Of a stretch of DNA of 64,000 nt, positions 32,096 to 44,673 are shown one piece after another. Made by a program: the position numbers and the translations under genes. The notes below the pieces were generated by a model, which worked only from the letters and a program-made list of their open reading frames with translations, ran no database searches and was not told the DNA's origin. The first letter of the stretch is position 1; the number at the start of each line of letters is the position of its first letter. Source of the DNA: Dactylis glomerata (lineage: Eukaryota > Streptophyta > Magnoliopsida > Poales > Poaceae); the NCBI GenBank assembly GCA_007115705.1, contig QXEO01000413.1:186001-250000 (forward strand). The letters run 5' to 3'.

Positions 32096-34953
32096 AACTC
32101 CTGCTCGTCCTCGAGTAGGTAAGTGATAACAAAAGAATAATTTTTGAGGTGACATGCACCTACACAATCTTGATCATGTATGTAAGCATTTGTGAGCTGG
32201 GATCATAAGAACTTAAAACATGGGCATGAAGATATAATCTTGACAATAAGAAACTTAGCAACCATGTTGTAAACATGCAAATGAACACAAACAAAAGATC
32301 ATGAAAATGAAACAATGAAAATCAAACGTGTGTTCAAATCATAAGGAAAAACATACAAATTGTTTTCAGCTTGTCCTTCAAAGAGAGCAAAACATAAATG
32401 TATAGGACACCTTCAAGTTTAAGAGGGCGACTAGATACAAATAATTTGAGAACAAGTGAAACCAACAATATGAATCAATCAATGAACTTTGGGACAATGC
32501 ATATTACACTAAGAATGACAACTATGCTCTCTTATGGTGCATAAAGATAGAAGGTGGTGACTCAACATAAAAGTAAAAGAAAGGCCCTTCGCAGAGGGAA
32601 GCAGTGATTGCAAGTTTTATAACCTTCAAAAATTATGGTACTTACCGGCTTTGAGCTCTCATTGCCCCCATCATAAGCATCTTGAATGGTTAAAGTTAAT
32701 GCGAGAACAATTATGATGCATATGCTTGACAAATCATAAGTTGAAAACCTCGTGCCCCGTGAATACGAGTACCCAAACCTCATGCTACTTTACTTAGAGT
32801 CCCAAGCAAGGCTCTTGTCATTGTAAGTATATGCATATCATTGAGAACCGCCAATGGGGTACCTCCGTGCCCGATGACATGGAACAAGCCCACACCAAAA
32901 TGACAGGACAAGCAGACAATGAACACCTTGACATCTCTTTTATTTGCCTTTTGTTTAGCTTTTTATTGTGAGATGCGTCGTCGTATGTTCACCATGGGTA
33001 TGCTGCAAATTTCCACCATGAATTATGCATGGCTTAGATTAGCGGCCCGGCGTTTCCCTAACACATATACAAACTCCATGATCCCCACAAGATTCCCAAT
33101 TCATTTCACACCGCGGACATCCATAAACAAAAGATCACGATATCAACTCAAATAAGAAGTGCAATGTTGAAAGCTTGCCCATGACTGCATGGCTGGGCTA
33201 GTCTCCAACTTACAACTTGCAAGCATAACAACTCAACATAAGAGACCACAATGTCAAATTTTTAAGAACAGGAAAAAGTAAAGTGTGCCTTCCGGTTCGT
33301 GAGAGCTTAACTGACCGAATTTCGCATAACACTGGTAAGAGTTTAATTTGAAGAGAAAATAAAAGCAAGTCAAATTTACTTGGAATAGCAAATTGCTAGT
33401 AGGTATGTATGGTGGACACTTTGGAAAACTTTGGCTTTTAGGAGTTAGATGCACGAGTAGAGCTCATACTCAGTACAAGGCGAGGGCTAGCAAAAGACTG
33501 GGAGCGACCAACTAAGAGAGCAATAATGGCCATAATCATGCAAAGCGACAAAGCGACATTAAAAGAAGCATAAGATGGCATCAAAAGTCAAAAACTAAAT
33601 GATCATAGAGGCTATTGGTGACTTTGTAAGAGTCTAACATGTGTGAGCATGCGCCAAGTCAACCCAAATAAAGCATCAAGGAGAAAACCAAAATAATGCT
33701 TCCATACAATAAAAAACAACGCATGATTTTTTCAAAGGCTCATTAAGCAATCCCAGTTATTTGAGACAAGTCATGCTACATAAAAACCACTAAGCATACT
33801 ATCAAAAAGACATCAAGCATGACATGAAAAATCCTAAGCCACAGTCTACACAAGCTCCTTCTTGTACCACTATTTTGCACAAAGCTTTTTCTCTTTTCCA
33901 ACACCATTTGAAATTTTTAAAACACCTCTTTTGATGAAAACCAATAAAGATCAGAGGCAAAAATACACCTTGATGAAAAGATATGACAAGGTCTGAACGC
34001 CAATCAAGGCGAAAACGAAAACCAAAAGCAGTAGCGGAAAAAGAAGAACACCCGGTGAAATTGTAAGAATGAAAAACAGAGTGTTCTTGGCAAATGAAAA
34101 CGAGTACATCTCCTCCAAAAGAAATTTGTTGGGGTCCAACCATTTATTACAGCAAACAAAACAAACTAACAAAGAAAACTAAAACAACTGACGCTCCAAG
34201 AAAAACACATAGTGCATGAAGCAATAAAAATATAGTGTTTTGAAAGGTGACCTGATTTTTGCCGATGAAGAAGGGGTGCCTCGGGGGCATCCCCAAGCTT
34301 TGACGCTTGTACTTCTTGGATATTTCTTGGGGTGATGTATGGGCATCCCCAAGCTTGAGCTTATATCCATTCTTCAACTCATCTCATCATTCTCCAATCC
34401 CTACACTTGAAAACTTCCTTCATACAAAACTAAACACAATTCTATTAGCAACATTAGTGCAAGCATAACATATAATCAACATCTTTTTGCTTCAGGTTTC
34501 AACTCAAAACCACCACATATATAGCAAATACTACTGTAGCAACTTCTCCAAAAGTTCCATGATCAAAAGAACTCAAAAGAAAGCGATAAAGTGGCAAACA
34601 CAAATATTGGCAGAAATCTGTCACAACTGAACAGCTGACAAAGGCCGAATTTTTGAGGGGTTTTCTGTTGCTCAAATCAAAAAGTGTTCAACTAACGAAA
34701 GTTTGGAGATAACCTGGGGCATACGCACAAGAAATCGCAGGTCCAAAAGATAAACAGAGAAGTTATACGAATTTTTACGGTGCAGCACCGAAAACAGTTT
34801 CAGGACAGCAACATCCCCAAATCTTTACCTCACTCGAATTAGAGGCTTCTCTTGGCACAAAAACAAAATAAACAGGATAAGGAGCGGTCATTACAGTAGT
34901 AATGACTTCCAAGACTCAAATAAAAGAAAAAGTACTGAAAATAAAACATTGGG

Positions 34954-35595
34954 TTATCTCCCAAGAGTGCTTTTCTTTAACGCCTTTGAGCTAGGCGCAG
35001 AAAATTGCGAATCAAGTAATGATGAAAGGGGATCCGGATCCACTATAGGAATAAAGAAATGAGTACTATCCAATTGAGGTTTTGAATATCCCTTGTAGTC
35101 ACGCTTTGGTACACTATTTTCATCAAAAAGATTTTCAGGACAAATCCAACTAGTATTAGCTACCAAGGCATTATGAATTCCTACAAGCTTACAAGATATT
35201 GGCAATCTAGAATCTTCGTTGGGTGTACCAACAATTTCAACAGGCGAGCCAATCTTATTAAACTTCTTAAAAACTTTCCTAGCCTCAATTGCAACATCTC
35301 TAAATTCTATGCGCAAAGTTTCCAAGATAAAAGCTTTCTTTTCGGGATCCTCAATTTCATGAAGCTTAAGGAACATGTATTGCATAAAAGGATTAAGACT
35401 AGCAAACCTAGCTTCTAACATGTGAACTAAATGAGCAGAAGCAACTTCATAACTAGGAGCTAGCTCAACCAAAGACTTTTCCTCAACTTCCTTATGCATA
35501 CTAATATGATTAAAGAACTCCTCAATGTTACTTTTGCCAATAATCGAACCACTACCTACTGAGAGGTCCTCCAGAACGTACTTAGGGATCAACAT
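34954..35595 (-). CDS. Unknown 213-residue ORF of element 2
   Basis: A clean ORF placed where gag would normally start, about 160 bases after the primer site. It is mostly helical and acidic, with no zinc knuckle, protease or polymerase motif (landmarks: MLIPKYVLEDLSVGSG, LNPFMQYMFLKLHEIEDPEKK, KRDYKGYSKPQLDSTHFFIP). The open length and intact start in a decaying element suggest that selection acted while the family was moving. I cannot assign a function. It could be a divergent structural protein, a captured host fragment or a regulator of the element. Confidence 0.7.
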   Translation of the reverse strand: MLIPKYVLEDLSVGSGSIIGKSNIEEFFNHISMHKEVEEKSLVELAPSYEVASAHLVHMLEARFASLNPFMQYMFLKLHEIEDPEKKAFILETLRIEFRDVAIEARKVFKKFNKIGSPVEIVGTPNEDSRLPISCKLVGIHNALVANTSWICPENLFDENSVPKRDYKGYSKPQLDSTHFFIPIVDPDPLSSLLDSQFSAPSSKALKKSTLGR

Positions 35596-35755
35596 GATGA
35601 ACTAAAGTAAAGAAATAACAACTACAAAGGATTCTAATTTTTTTTGGGTTTTTGATATAAAACGATGCAGGTAAAATAAATAAAGTAAAGCACAACAATA
35701 ACAAAGTAAAGGATGTGCGTGCGAAAAACTCCCCTCGCAGAAGTCTTCTACTTCC

Positions 35756-35773
35756 TCCCCGGCAACGGCGCCA
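35756..35773 (-). other. tRNA-Asp primer binding site, element 2
   Basis: TGGCGCCGTTGCCGGGGA on the minus strand, 10 bases from the 5' LTR, identical to element 1. Confidence 0.9.
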
Positions 35774-35783
35774 GAAAATTAGC

Positions 35784-37450
35784 TGGTGGCGCGTGGGTGA
35801 CGGCACCAAAAGATTCCTTGTGCGTGGTGAATGACCAGCCCGTTGGGAACCCCAAGAGGAAGGTATGATGAGTATAGCAGCTAGTTTTCCCTCAGTTTAG
35901 AAACCAAGGTTTATCGATCAGGAGAGGAGAGACAAACGACTGAAGGTGATGCTTGCTAGTTTGCGATAGCTTCGGACAATTTATATATGGCGCCTCGTCC
36001 AAGCTTTGCTTGCTAGCTGCAACGCGGAACCTGCACACACACAACCAAGTACTTTGTTCCCAACTTACGATGAGGTTGTCAATCTCACCGGTTTGCTTGA
36101 AACAAAGGTTATGAGCGTATCGAGTGGAAAATAGTAAAAGTATGCGAGTAAAGTAAACAGTGCGAGTAAAGTAAACAGGTGATAGCAATATGATGGAAAT
36201 AGGACCGGGATCCACAGTTCACTAGTGGTGTCTCTCCATAAGATAAATAACACATGCTGGGTAAACAAATTACAGTTGGGCAATTGATAGAATAAAGATA
36301 AACGTGATATGTCAAGAATATCACTATGAGATTTACTCTGGGCATTACAACAAAATACATAGACCGCCATCCAACTGCATCTATGACTAATAATCCACTT
36401 GTGGCGAATCAATCCGAGAACTCTACAAGTATTAAGTTGCGAACAACAGATAATTGCATTAAGCAAAGTGTGTAATGTAAACAAAGCATATGCCCTTGAG
36501 CATATGAATGTTGTTTTCTCCCTAGTAGCAACAGCATATCTACAACCTTAGAGGTTTCTGTCACTCCCCCAGGTTAAATAGAGGCATGAACTCACTATCG
36601 AGCATAAATACCCCCTCTTGGAGTCACTAGCAACTACTTGGCCAAGATAGCTACTAACAACGGAGAGCATGCAAGATCATAAACAACATAGAGATAACAT
36701 AAGATAATATTCAGTACAGCAACTCAATCATAAACACCAATATTCATCGGATCCCAACAAACCAAACATGTAGAATTACATAACGGTGATCTCAATCATG
36801 TAGGGCAGCTCATGAGATCTAAACATGAAGCACATGGTAGAGAAGACAACCATCTAGCTACTGCTATGGACCCATAGTCCAAGGTAGACTACTCACTCAT
36901 CGCTCCGGAGGCAAGCATGGCGATGAAGAAGACCTCCGGTGGCGATTCCCCTCTCCGGCAGGGTGCTGGGAAGAGCTTCTGGACCCTCCTGATCTTCGGG
37001 TCGACGGCGGCGGCGGATCGCGATGTGTTCTGGAAAATTGATCGGGTACTTAGGTTTTTCCCGTCGGGGGGTCTTTATAGGCGAAGGGGCGATGTCAGAG
37101 GAGGGGCCAGGCGGCCTCACACCATGGTGGCGCGGGCCAGGGGCTGGCCGCGCCAGCCAGGCGTGTGGGCCCCTGGTGGCCCCTCTCCTTCTCTCCTTCG
37201 GTTCTCTGGAAGCTTCCGGGTAAAATAAGACTTCAGGAACTTATTTCGTCCAATTCCGAGAATATTTCCTGTGTATCACTTCTGAAACACAAAAATAGCA
37301 GAAAACAGGGAACTGGCACTGTGGCAACTCGTTAGTAGGTTAGTTCCGGAAAATGCATAAAAGTGCCACGAAGTGTAACGAAACAGTAGGCAAATGGTGT
37401 AAAAACAAGCATGGAGTATCAAAAATTATAGATACGTTGGAGACGTATCA
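35784..37450 (-). repeat. 5' LTR of element 2
   Basis: 1,667 bp, start TGGTGGCG (one base changed from TGCTGGCG in its partner). TATAAAG on the minus strand near 37071-37080. Confidence 0.92.
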
Positions 37451-39603
37451 GCTTACAATGTGTACATATGGATATGAAAGAGAGGAAGATGAAGGAGTAG
37501 GAGAGCAAGAAAATACAATGACAAAGTGACGAGGAGGAATAATGATGGGGAGGGGTTGCTAGGTCAATGGTGTTGACGATGACAGATGATAGCGGTGGCA
37601 ATGAAGCATAGAATGGTTGATGGGTAAATGTTAATGGGTGGTGTCATGATGGCCTTACATGCACGCCTTATGAGGTGTCGGTGGAGGTTGTTGTGGGCGA
37701 TGATGACGTAGTCATTTCTATGTGGACAATACGAGGGATAAGAGAATTGGTGTGACAAAAAGATGAAAAGATGAGTAGAAGGGCACGACAATGGGGATGG
37801 TGGATGAAGGGGAAGGGGCAAGGAGAAGGAGTTGGGTTAAAAGAACAATTACATGTCAAATGTTTGCTCCCCTCCCGAGCAGCGGTGGACGCCCCCACGC
37901 CCCCAAACCCTAGAAACCCCATTCATACCCCGCCCCTTAGGCTATCGCTGGTGCTGATGCCGGTGGCGGTGGTTGCGCCCTTCCCGTTAAAAGACGTAAG
38001 GCTGTTGCTGGTGGCGCATCATGGGAGATGGTGGGGCGTTGGCTGGGGACCCATGGCGGCCGAGGCCTGAGGCACTCCATGGACGGAGATGAGGATCTAG
38101 AGGTGCGTGCTGATGCGGGCGTCGTCTCCGGCGGTGGATCGGGGCCAAGTCTAATCTGGGCCAGAGCTAGGCCCATTTTGGGCCCAATCTGTGTAGGAGG
38201 TTGACCGTGGCTTCGGCTACGCCGGCGACATGGTGCGGCGCGTTGTGCCGCCTTATCCTCCACTATTTTTCTGGCAAGGGTGACTGGCAGCATGGGGGCT
38301 GCTGGTCTTGCAAATAATGGAGGCAGTCCTAGGATTCTTCTCTCGTCAAGATGAGGATCTGCCAGATGCTAGTCCTCATCAATCTGGTGGGAGTGTCGGG
38401 TTCCGGAAAGCTTCATCGGTGTACTCCACTAGGCGCTTCATGCCCGGAGATTGCTGGCTCAGATGGGATTCGGTCGTGCACACCCATGTTTTTTACCTGA
38501 CCGTTTGGTTTTAGAGGAAAGCGTTGCGAATCTCTGCTAGTTGTTACCATCATGTGGCATGATTTCTTGGTCCATGATGAAGTCAGCTAGCGGAGAATGT
38601 CACAGAAGCCGAGATCCAAGGACTTGCATTGGTGTTTCGAGTCTTTGTTGCAATGTGGCACTTATCTGTTTGGAGGCGTCGCTTTTGGAGAAGCTAGACT
38701 TCAAGTGCTGTATTGGTGGTGTTATTGTTGCTGCTACAAGTTTATTTTCTATAATTTTTCTTATTTTTTAACTATATGCATCTGTATTGCCACTAGAGCA
38801 TCGGTGTTGCAGAAGCTAAATGAAATTGATATCTTCTTAATATTAATATATACTCCTTATAAAAAAAGTCAAATGTTCGCGCTAAAAGTGCCATTTGCAA
38901 AGAAGAAGGGCCTACTATCAGCTCATTCAGCCCATTAAGTTTTCGTGTTATATGGGCCGATCGTTTCGGTTTAGGCAGCACTAAAAAGTTGCCATCCGGG
39001 ACTGTCATATTGCAAAATATGAAAAAGCTGACTAATTCGGATTCGATTGGATTTTATGGACAACGTTAGAGACAAGAGTCAGCCAGTCAACAGCAGCTAC
39101 CAACAGCTAAAAGCCTAGAACATGGCCACACCAGGAAGGCAGGAACGACAGTGCCCCTCCAACTAAGCCGGGGGTCAGTTGCGAGTATATGAACTGCCAA
39201 CATGCTTGTTAATTTTCATCTTGCGCGCATGAGTTGGCCATTGATAAATAACTCGTTTAGCCATGTGGCTAATGGCCTAACTATATATCAAGTGTCCTTT
39301 TCACTTGTTAAATGTCCCAGGATGGCTTGATGCACCCATGTTACGGCAGGCAGCGCCGTATACGGCACAGTATATTCGAGCATCTCGATCATGTGTGCAT
39401 ATACCAACAAGAATGCGGAGGAAATAACTTTAAGATTATACGCTGTAGCCACATCGGTCCAGCCAGTGTGCTTTCCTCACATCTTGTAGGTTTGCTAATG
39501 AAGTACTACATTTAGTGATTAGAGAGTGAAGCAGCTAGCAGGCAGTGGCAGTTTTGCTTTGTAGCTCAGGCGAGAACCAACCAGGTAGCTAGCTAGCAAG
39601 GCA
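37451..39603. other. Region between element 2 and transporter copy 1
   Basis: Contains a GC-rich, retroposon-like segment (about 37790-38868) and then the 5' flank of transporter copy 1. The last 80 or so bases match the 5' flank of copy 2 (CAGGCGAGAACCAACCAG), so the duplication includes the proximal promoter or leader. Confidence 0.5.
37790..38868 (+). repeat. Possible non-LTR retroposon, no ORF
   Basis: GC-rich left part (CCAAACCCTAGAAACCCC near 37900) and an AT-rich right end, TTAATATTAATATATACTCC followed by an A run at 38861-38867. This resembles a truncated LINE-like or SINE-like insertion; no target duplication was established. Confidence 0.35.
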
Positions 39604-42600
39604 ATGGCGGCTAGCGAGCACCTCCTTGGCCGACCATCGAGGGATGGTGGCGAGGGGTCGTCGTTGAGCATGGTCATGGCCAGCACCGGCGTCACCGTGA
39701 TGGGCTCCTTCGCCTACGGCGTCGCGGTGAGCCTGTCATCTGCTAGCTATCTTCTTTTTTTCCTCCTTTGGGAGAATTTGTGTAACAATCTATGAGTGTA
39801 TGTGATCGGTGCTGCAGATTGGCTACTCGGCGCCTACTCAGGCCGGGATCACACAGGACCTCCAACTCACCCTCTCCCAGGTGCGTGCACAACTGCATAC
39901 ACGAACTGGTTCTTCAACAAAACTATTGCACAAGACAGCCATCACCATAATTCCGTTTGATGATCTGCAGTACTCGGTTTTCGGGTCGATACTAACAATC
40001 GGGGCGATGATCGGAGCGGTTGCCAGCGGGTCCATTGCCGATGTCGCTGGACGAAAAGGGGTATATCTATCTATGCACCATAGCTAGAAACCTCGAAAAA
40101 TTCTCCTGTATCATACCAGTATACTCTGCAACCACTATGCCATAGTACATAGTCCCTTTTCATAACACTTTTTCTGCTGCATCTGTGCGTGTTGAGAGCA
40201 GGCGATGAGGGTTTCTGCTCTTTTTTGCATTGTCGGATGGTCAGCAATCTTCTGTGCACAAGTACATATCCAAAAACAAATCCTGCTTGTACCATCATAC
40301 CACTGTCTGAATATATAGCTGCCGATGTGTCTCATGTTTCATAACTTTCAGAGTGCTGCTTCACTTGACTTTGGGAGATTCTGCACCGGATTTGGCGTTG
40401 GAGTATTTTCGTATGTGGTATGGTACCGTGACTGTCAATCCACTGACATCTCTTCAGCTAACCGTGGGTGAGACTTAACCTTCCAGATAGTTATTCAGCT
40501 TACTGACATGACCTCTTGTAATTGAATAGGTACCGGTTTTCATAGCAGAAATAGCTCCCAAGGCTCTTCGTGGGGTGCTTACAGCTCTAAATCAAGTAAC
40601 TGTTTTCCCTTTTAAACAAAATAACTGAAGCCTTGCTGGACTTTTGATAGCAAATCTGAAAGTACTGCTTGAACTGCAGCTGCTGGTATGCACTGGATTA
40701 TCCGTGACTTATATCGTTGGCACGATCGTATCCTGGCGCATGCTTGCCACAGCTGGTACATACATATGGAAGATCTCCTCTTACAATCTCACATACTTTT
40801 ATCATAAAAATATATACTGACGATTTACTCATTTGACATGTATACAGGACTTGTTCCCTGCATAATTCTCATAGTTGGTCTCTTCTTCATTCCTGAATCC
40901 CCACGATGGCTGGTAATTTGCTGAATGGCATCTCTAAGTTTTAGAAGGATTTGTCGCTCATAACAACTCAGCACCAAATGCTCACCACAGGCAAAGGTTG
41001 GCCGGCAAAAGGAGTTCGAAATAGCACTCCAACGCCTCCGTGGGAAAAACGCTGACGTGTTCACTGAAGCTGAAGAAATCAAGGTTTGACACCACGATAA
41101 TAATATAGTTTCCGATACATTTTCGGTACAGAAAATTAAGATGCTGTCATGGAACTGCCCCACATGCAGGAATTTATCGAATCTATCGGAAGTCTTCCAA
41201 AGGCTGGAATTCAGGATCTTTTCAGCAGGTCCTACATCCGTCCTGTCGTTATCGGCGTCGGTCTAATGGTTTTCCAGCAGTTTGTAGGGATAAACGGCAT
41301 CCTGTTCTATGCAAGTGAAACTTTTGTATCAGCTGGTAAACTGGCAAACTCCAGACAGTACTACGACGCATTTCATTTTGTCATTCCGGAACTATGAAGT
41401 TTAAGTTGTCTTGAATTAACTGCAGGATTCGCTTCAGGAAACCTAGGGACAATCTTAGAGCAGCCGGGAATCCATTGGAACAAAGAGATCACCTGAGATT
41501 TGGCCAATCAATGGGAAGTATGCGGCATATAACTTATTTGATGACAATTTTGCTCCTCAAATTAAGGTACTCCGGGATATTTAGTGGAGGTACTCCCTAA
41601 TAGATGGATTGGAGTACCATTCAATCTTGATCGCCGGATTAGAAGAAATGAAAGGCCCATATTACTTCCAGGGTACTGTAAAAGTGCTCCAATCTTAATG
41701 GGCTGTATTCAGGTGAAAATAATAGATGATATGTTCCGATTATGATCAGATTTTCTAGTGCTTTAATTTTTGACTTTGTGTGATGTCCACAATAGGCGCC
41801 AATCACAGCACTTGGAGCTCTACTGATGGACAGAAGTGGGAGAAGGCCACTACTGCTGGTAGGCCATGTACTTCAGTTTTACAGTCGTCGATAGAAAATT
41901 ACCAAAAATTAACAGCTCGGAGTTCTCGATCTATTTTTCAGATTTCAACATCTGGCCTCCTAGTGGGATCTATTATGTCAGGAATATCGTTCTATCTTAA
42001 GGTAACTTCAATTACATTGCATGTTCCACACGCTTTTCATGTCTTATTTTTTCAAGTATGAAAATCTAACCAAGGCAAATTTTCCATTCAATGAAGATTC
42101 ATGGGATATTCTTGGAGCACGTCCCGATCATCGCACTCACTGGAATATTGGTACACCTTAAAAAAGCTTCGTTTTGATCAATTAAATTGATGCTTATCTG
42201 AATTTCTGTTGCTAAATCCTTTTGTAACTGAAACAGGTCTACATTGCAAGCTTTTCACTAGGGATGGGTTCAGTTCCTTGGGTCATAATGTCAGAGGTAT
42301 AGATTGCTTTGAAGCTTTTCACTAGGGACAGGAAAACTGGAAGTTATGTTGACATGCACAATCGGATTCGATGCAGATATTCCCCATAAATATGAAAGGG
42401 GTCGGCGGAAGCTTCGTGACTCTGGTGAACTGGTCCAGTTCATTGGCAGTTTCTTTTGCCTTCAACTTTTTGATGAGCTGGAGTTCTTCAGGTGAGCCAA
42501 ATGTTCACGCAGGAACATTATATTTTTCCGTATTTTCTTAATTTGCAAATCTTACAGGTACACTCTTCTTCTTCGCCTTCGTTTGTGCCATGGCCATTCT

Positions 42601-42679
42601 GTTCATTGTGAAGATCGTGCCTGAGACGAAAGGCAAGACCTTGGAAGAGATTCAGGCCTCGATAAACTGCAGCACATGA
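39604..42679 (+). pseudogene. ERD6-like monosaccharide transporter, copy 1, broken in exon 11
   Basis: Seventeen exons: 39604-39726, 39818-39880, 39971-40060, 40202-40261, 40352-40417, 40530-40595, 40680-40755, 40848-40912, 40991-41083, 41170-41335, 41426-41712, 41796-41858, 41942-42001, 42097-42150, 42237-42296, 42377-42491, 42558-42679. All have GT-AG borders and match copy 2 exon for exon. Without the insertion in exon 11 it would encode 462 residues of a 12-helix sugar/H+ symporter family protein, with GRKG, PESPRWL, QQFVGINGILFYA, DRSGRR, VPWVIMSE and PETKGKTLEEI. The 232-bp element at 41458-41689 brings an in-frame TGA at 41494-41496, cutting the product at about residue 312, after which several helices are lost. 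It could survive only if exon 11 were spliced around. Confidence 0.9.
41458..41689. mobile_element. hAT-like MITE in exon 11 of transporter copy 1
   Basis: Flanked by an exact 8-bp duplication CAATCTTA (41450-41457 and 41690-41697). Short inverted ends GAGCA...TGCTC. An 8-bp duplication with short TIRs points to the hAT superfamily. It is absent from the same place in copy 2 (around 55420), which proves the insertion. Confidence 0.85.
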
Positions 42680-42989
42680 GTGGTTCAGAGGGGGGAAATA
42701 GTTACATGATGTATTTTTGTGTGCACATGCATTTGTAATAAATGTGTGCAACAAATCTGTAACGAAGATGAATAAGCCCCATGAACTTTCAAAAAGATTT
42801 GCAATTGTCTCCTCTTTTTACCTTTTTACAATAAAAGCCGCTTTAAAACTTAAAAGGTTTAAGCATTAAACCCGGCCTATACGTAACTAGGATACACAGC
42901 CGTTCAAAAGTCTTAAAGTAAAAACTACTGAAAGGCGAAATACATGTCACAGTGAGATATTGCAAATCGCCTAAGGTGGTGATGGTCAA

Positions 42990-43500
42990 GGATTTGGTTA
43001 CCGGTCGGTAAATCTGGTTACCGACCGGTAACCGGGTTTCCCGAGCACCCACGGGAATTAGGCTAACCGAGCAAAAAATCTTGAATTTATTTGAAAATTT
43101 TGAAATTTGTACGCTAAAATCTATATAAATAGTACGTATCTCCTATAAAATTTCAGATTTGTGGACGTAGGCGCGGTGGTAGTGCCCCGCGGTCCATCTC
43201 CTGGATGTCCACGGTTCAAATCGCAATCCCGATAGTACATTTTTTTAAATTTTACGGATAGATTCTGATAAGACATAATAATGTAAAAAATGTATACGAT
43301 GGGAATCGAACTCGCAATATTAATTCCTCCTCACACAGGCAACTGTCTCGGTGCCACTAGGGTAAACCTACAACCTATTAAAATACAGCTTAAAGTCGTA
43401 TTTAGAGGTTCTCACTAAATTTGAATTCGAAATTCAGATTTTGAATTCGTCCGAGATACCGTTCAGGATTCTCGGTTACCGCGGTAACCGGGAATCCCAA
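42990..43500. mobile_element. Foldback-type element with tRNA-like segments
   Basis: The outer parts hold palindromic GGTTACCGGTCGGTAA / ACCGACCGGTAACC (left) and GGTTACCGCGGTAACC (right). Inside are AT-rich arms. The left arm has a plus-strand tRNA-like stretch (43166-43230, B-box-like GGTTCAAATCG). The right arm has one on the minus strand (43297-43372, B-box-like AGTTCGATTCC). The inverted arrangement suggests a foldback or Mutator-like MITE. It lies between the 3' flank of transporter copy 1 and the decayed gypsy element. Confidence 0.5.
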
Positions 43501-43575
43501 GCCCCCTCGAGATTTTTTTTCATTCGGGAACCAAAATCTTGGTGACGGTGCAATTCGGTGGGAGCGTTCTTTTTT

Positions 43576-43980
43576 CTACTGCGATGATCTCCCATGGAGC
43601 ATAGGGGATAGATTTCCTTTCTTTGACCCCTTCGTTCCATCAGGGCGAGGCTGAATTAGTTGCAATGGGTTCAGCCTCTGCAAAATCGAGCCCACAAACT
43701 TTGTCAATGGTCTAGTCCGGATGATCCCACCTGAATAGTGACTTCCGGCCTTCCCGTGTGGGAGCTTCATAATTGGTTGAGAATTCGGCAAGGGTTCTCG
43801 GGCATCCTCTTCCCTTTCCGGTTTGGCCTGGAACCCTACCATCTTCGCAATCCGGCTCCCCAGAGTAAGCACAGATCCTCGATCTGATACTATTCTCTTA
43901 GGTACTCTGTGCTTACTCACAATCTCATTAACATATACTGCTGCCAAATGTTTGCAGGAATCCTTATGATTTACTACCAA
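43576..43980 (-). pseudogene. Integrase remnant
   Basis: The N-terminal 45 residues carry the gypsy integrase core signature around HRVPKRIVSDRGS (D of the catalytic triad). After that the frame leaves the family consensus, so the remainder is unrelated or shifted. Confidence 0.6.
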
Positions 43981-44673
43981 AAAATGTGCAATCTTTGATA
44001 ATGGACCAACAGTTAATTAGATCATATCCTTATGATTTATAGTCAAGGGAAATCCAGTAAGAAAATCTATTCCAATTCCCTCCCATTTCGATGTAGGAAT
44101 TGGTAGTGATTGTAACTTTCTAGCAAGCTTTTGATGTTTTGCTTTCCCTCTCTAACATGTATGGCACTTTCCTACATAGTTGGCTATTTCTCTTTTCATA
44201 TTATTCCACCAAAACACTTCTTTCAAATCCATATGCATCTTCATACTTTCATGGTGTATGGAATAAGGTGTTTGGTGTTCTTCTCTTAGTATTACCTCTT
44301 TGATCTCCAAAGTATCTGGTACACAGATTCTTCCTTGAAATCATAAGGAATTACTTCTCCAAGTTAAAAACTGATTGTATTCCTTCAACAATTCTACGAA
44401 TTTCCTCTACTAAGTAAGGATCTTTGTTTGTTTTTACATTATCCCTTCCTTGAGATTCATACTCATTTCTCCCATGTTTCTCATGGCTTCTAAACTTTCA
44501 ATGGGTTTTCCTTCCCAAAGTTCTATTTGAGTTTGTTCTATTTCCTTCTGTAATTCTTTTGGTAGTTTCCTTCCTACCAGCATATTGCACATAGCTTTTC
44601 TACTTAAAACATTAGCTACAAAATTTGCTTTTCCTAGTATGTAGTTGATAAATAAAACATAGTCATTGATTAA

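Larger units (their letters stand above)
30415..37450 (-). mobile_element. Complete non-autonomous Athila-like gypsy element (element 2)
   Basis: 7,036 bp, flanked by an exact 5-bp duplication GCTTA (30410-30414 and 37451-37455). On the minus strand: 5' LTR 37450-35784, primer site 35773-35756, a 213-codon ORF (35595-34954), non-coding internal sequence, polypurine tract 32095-32081, 3' LTR 32080-30415. The 3' internal half (32081-35020) aligns along its length with 23440-26390 of element 1, yet there is no gag. About seven differences over the first roughly 220 bases of the LTR pair. Confidence 0.92.

Noticed and set aside
43166..43230. A functional tRNA gene
   Set aside because: Only B-box-like and weak A-box-like motifs are present. 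I could not pair an acceptor stem, and it sits inside a repeat arm.
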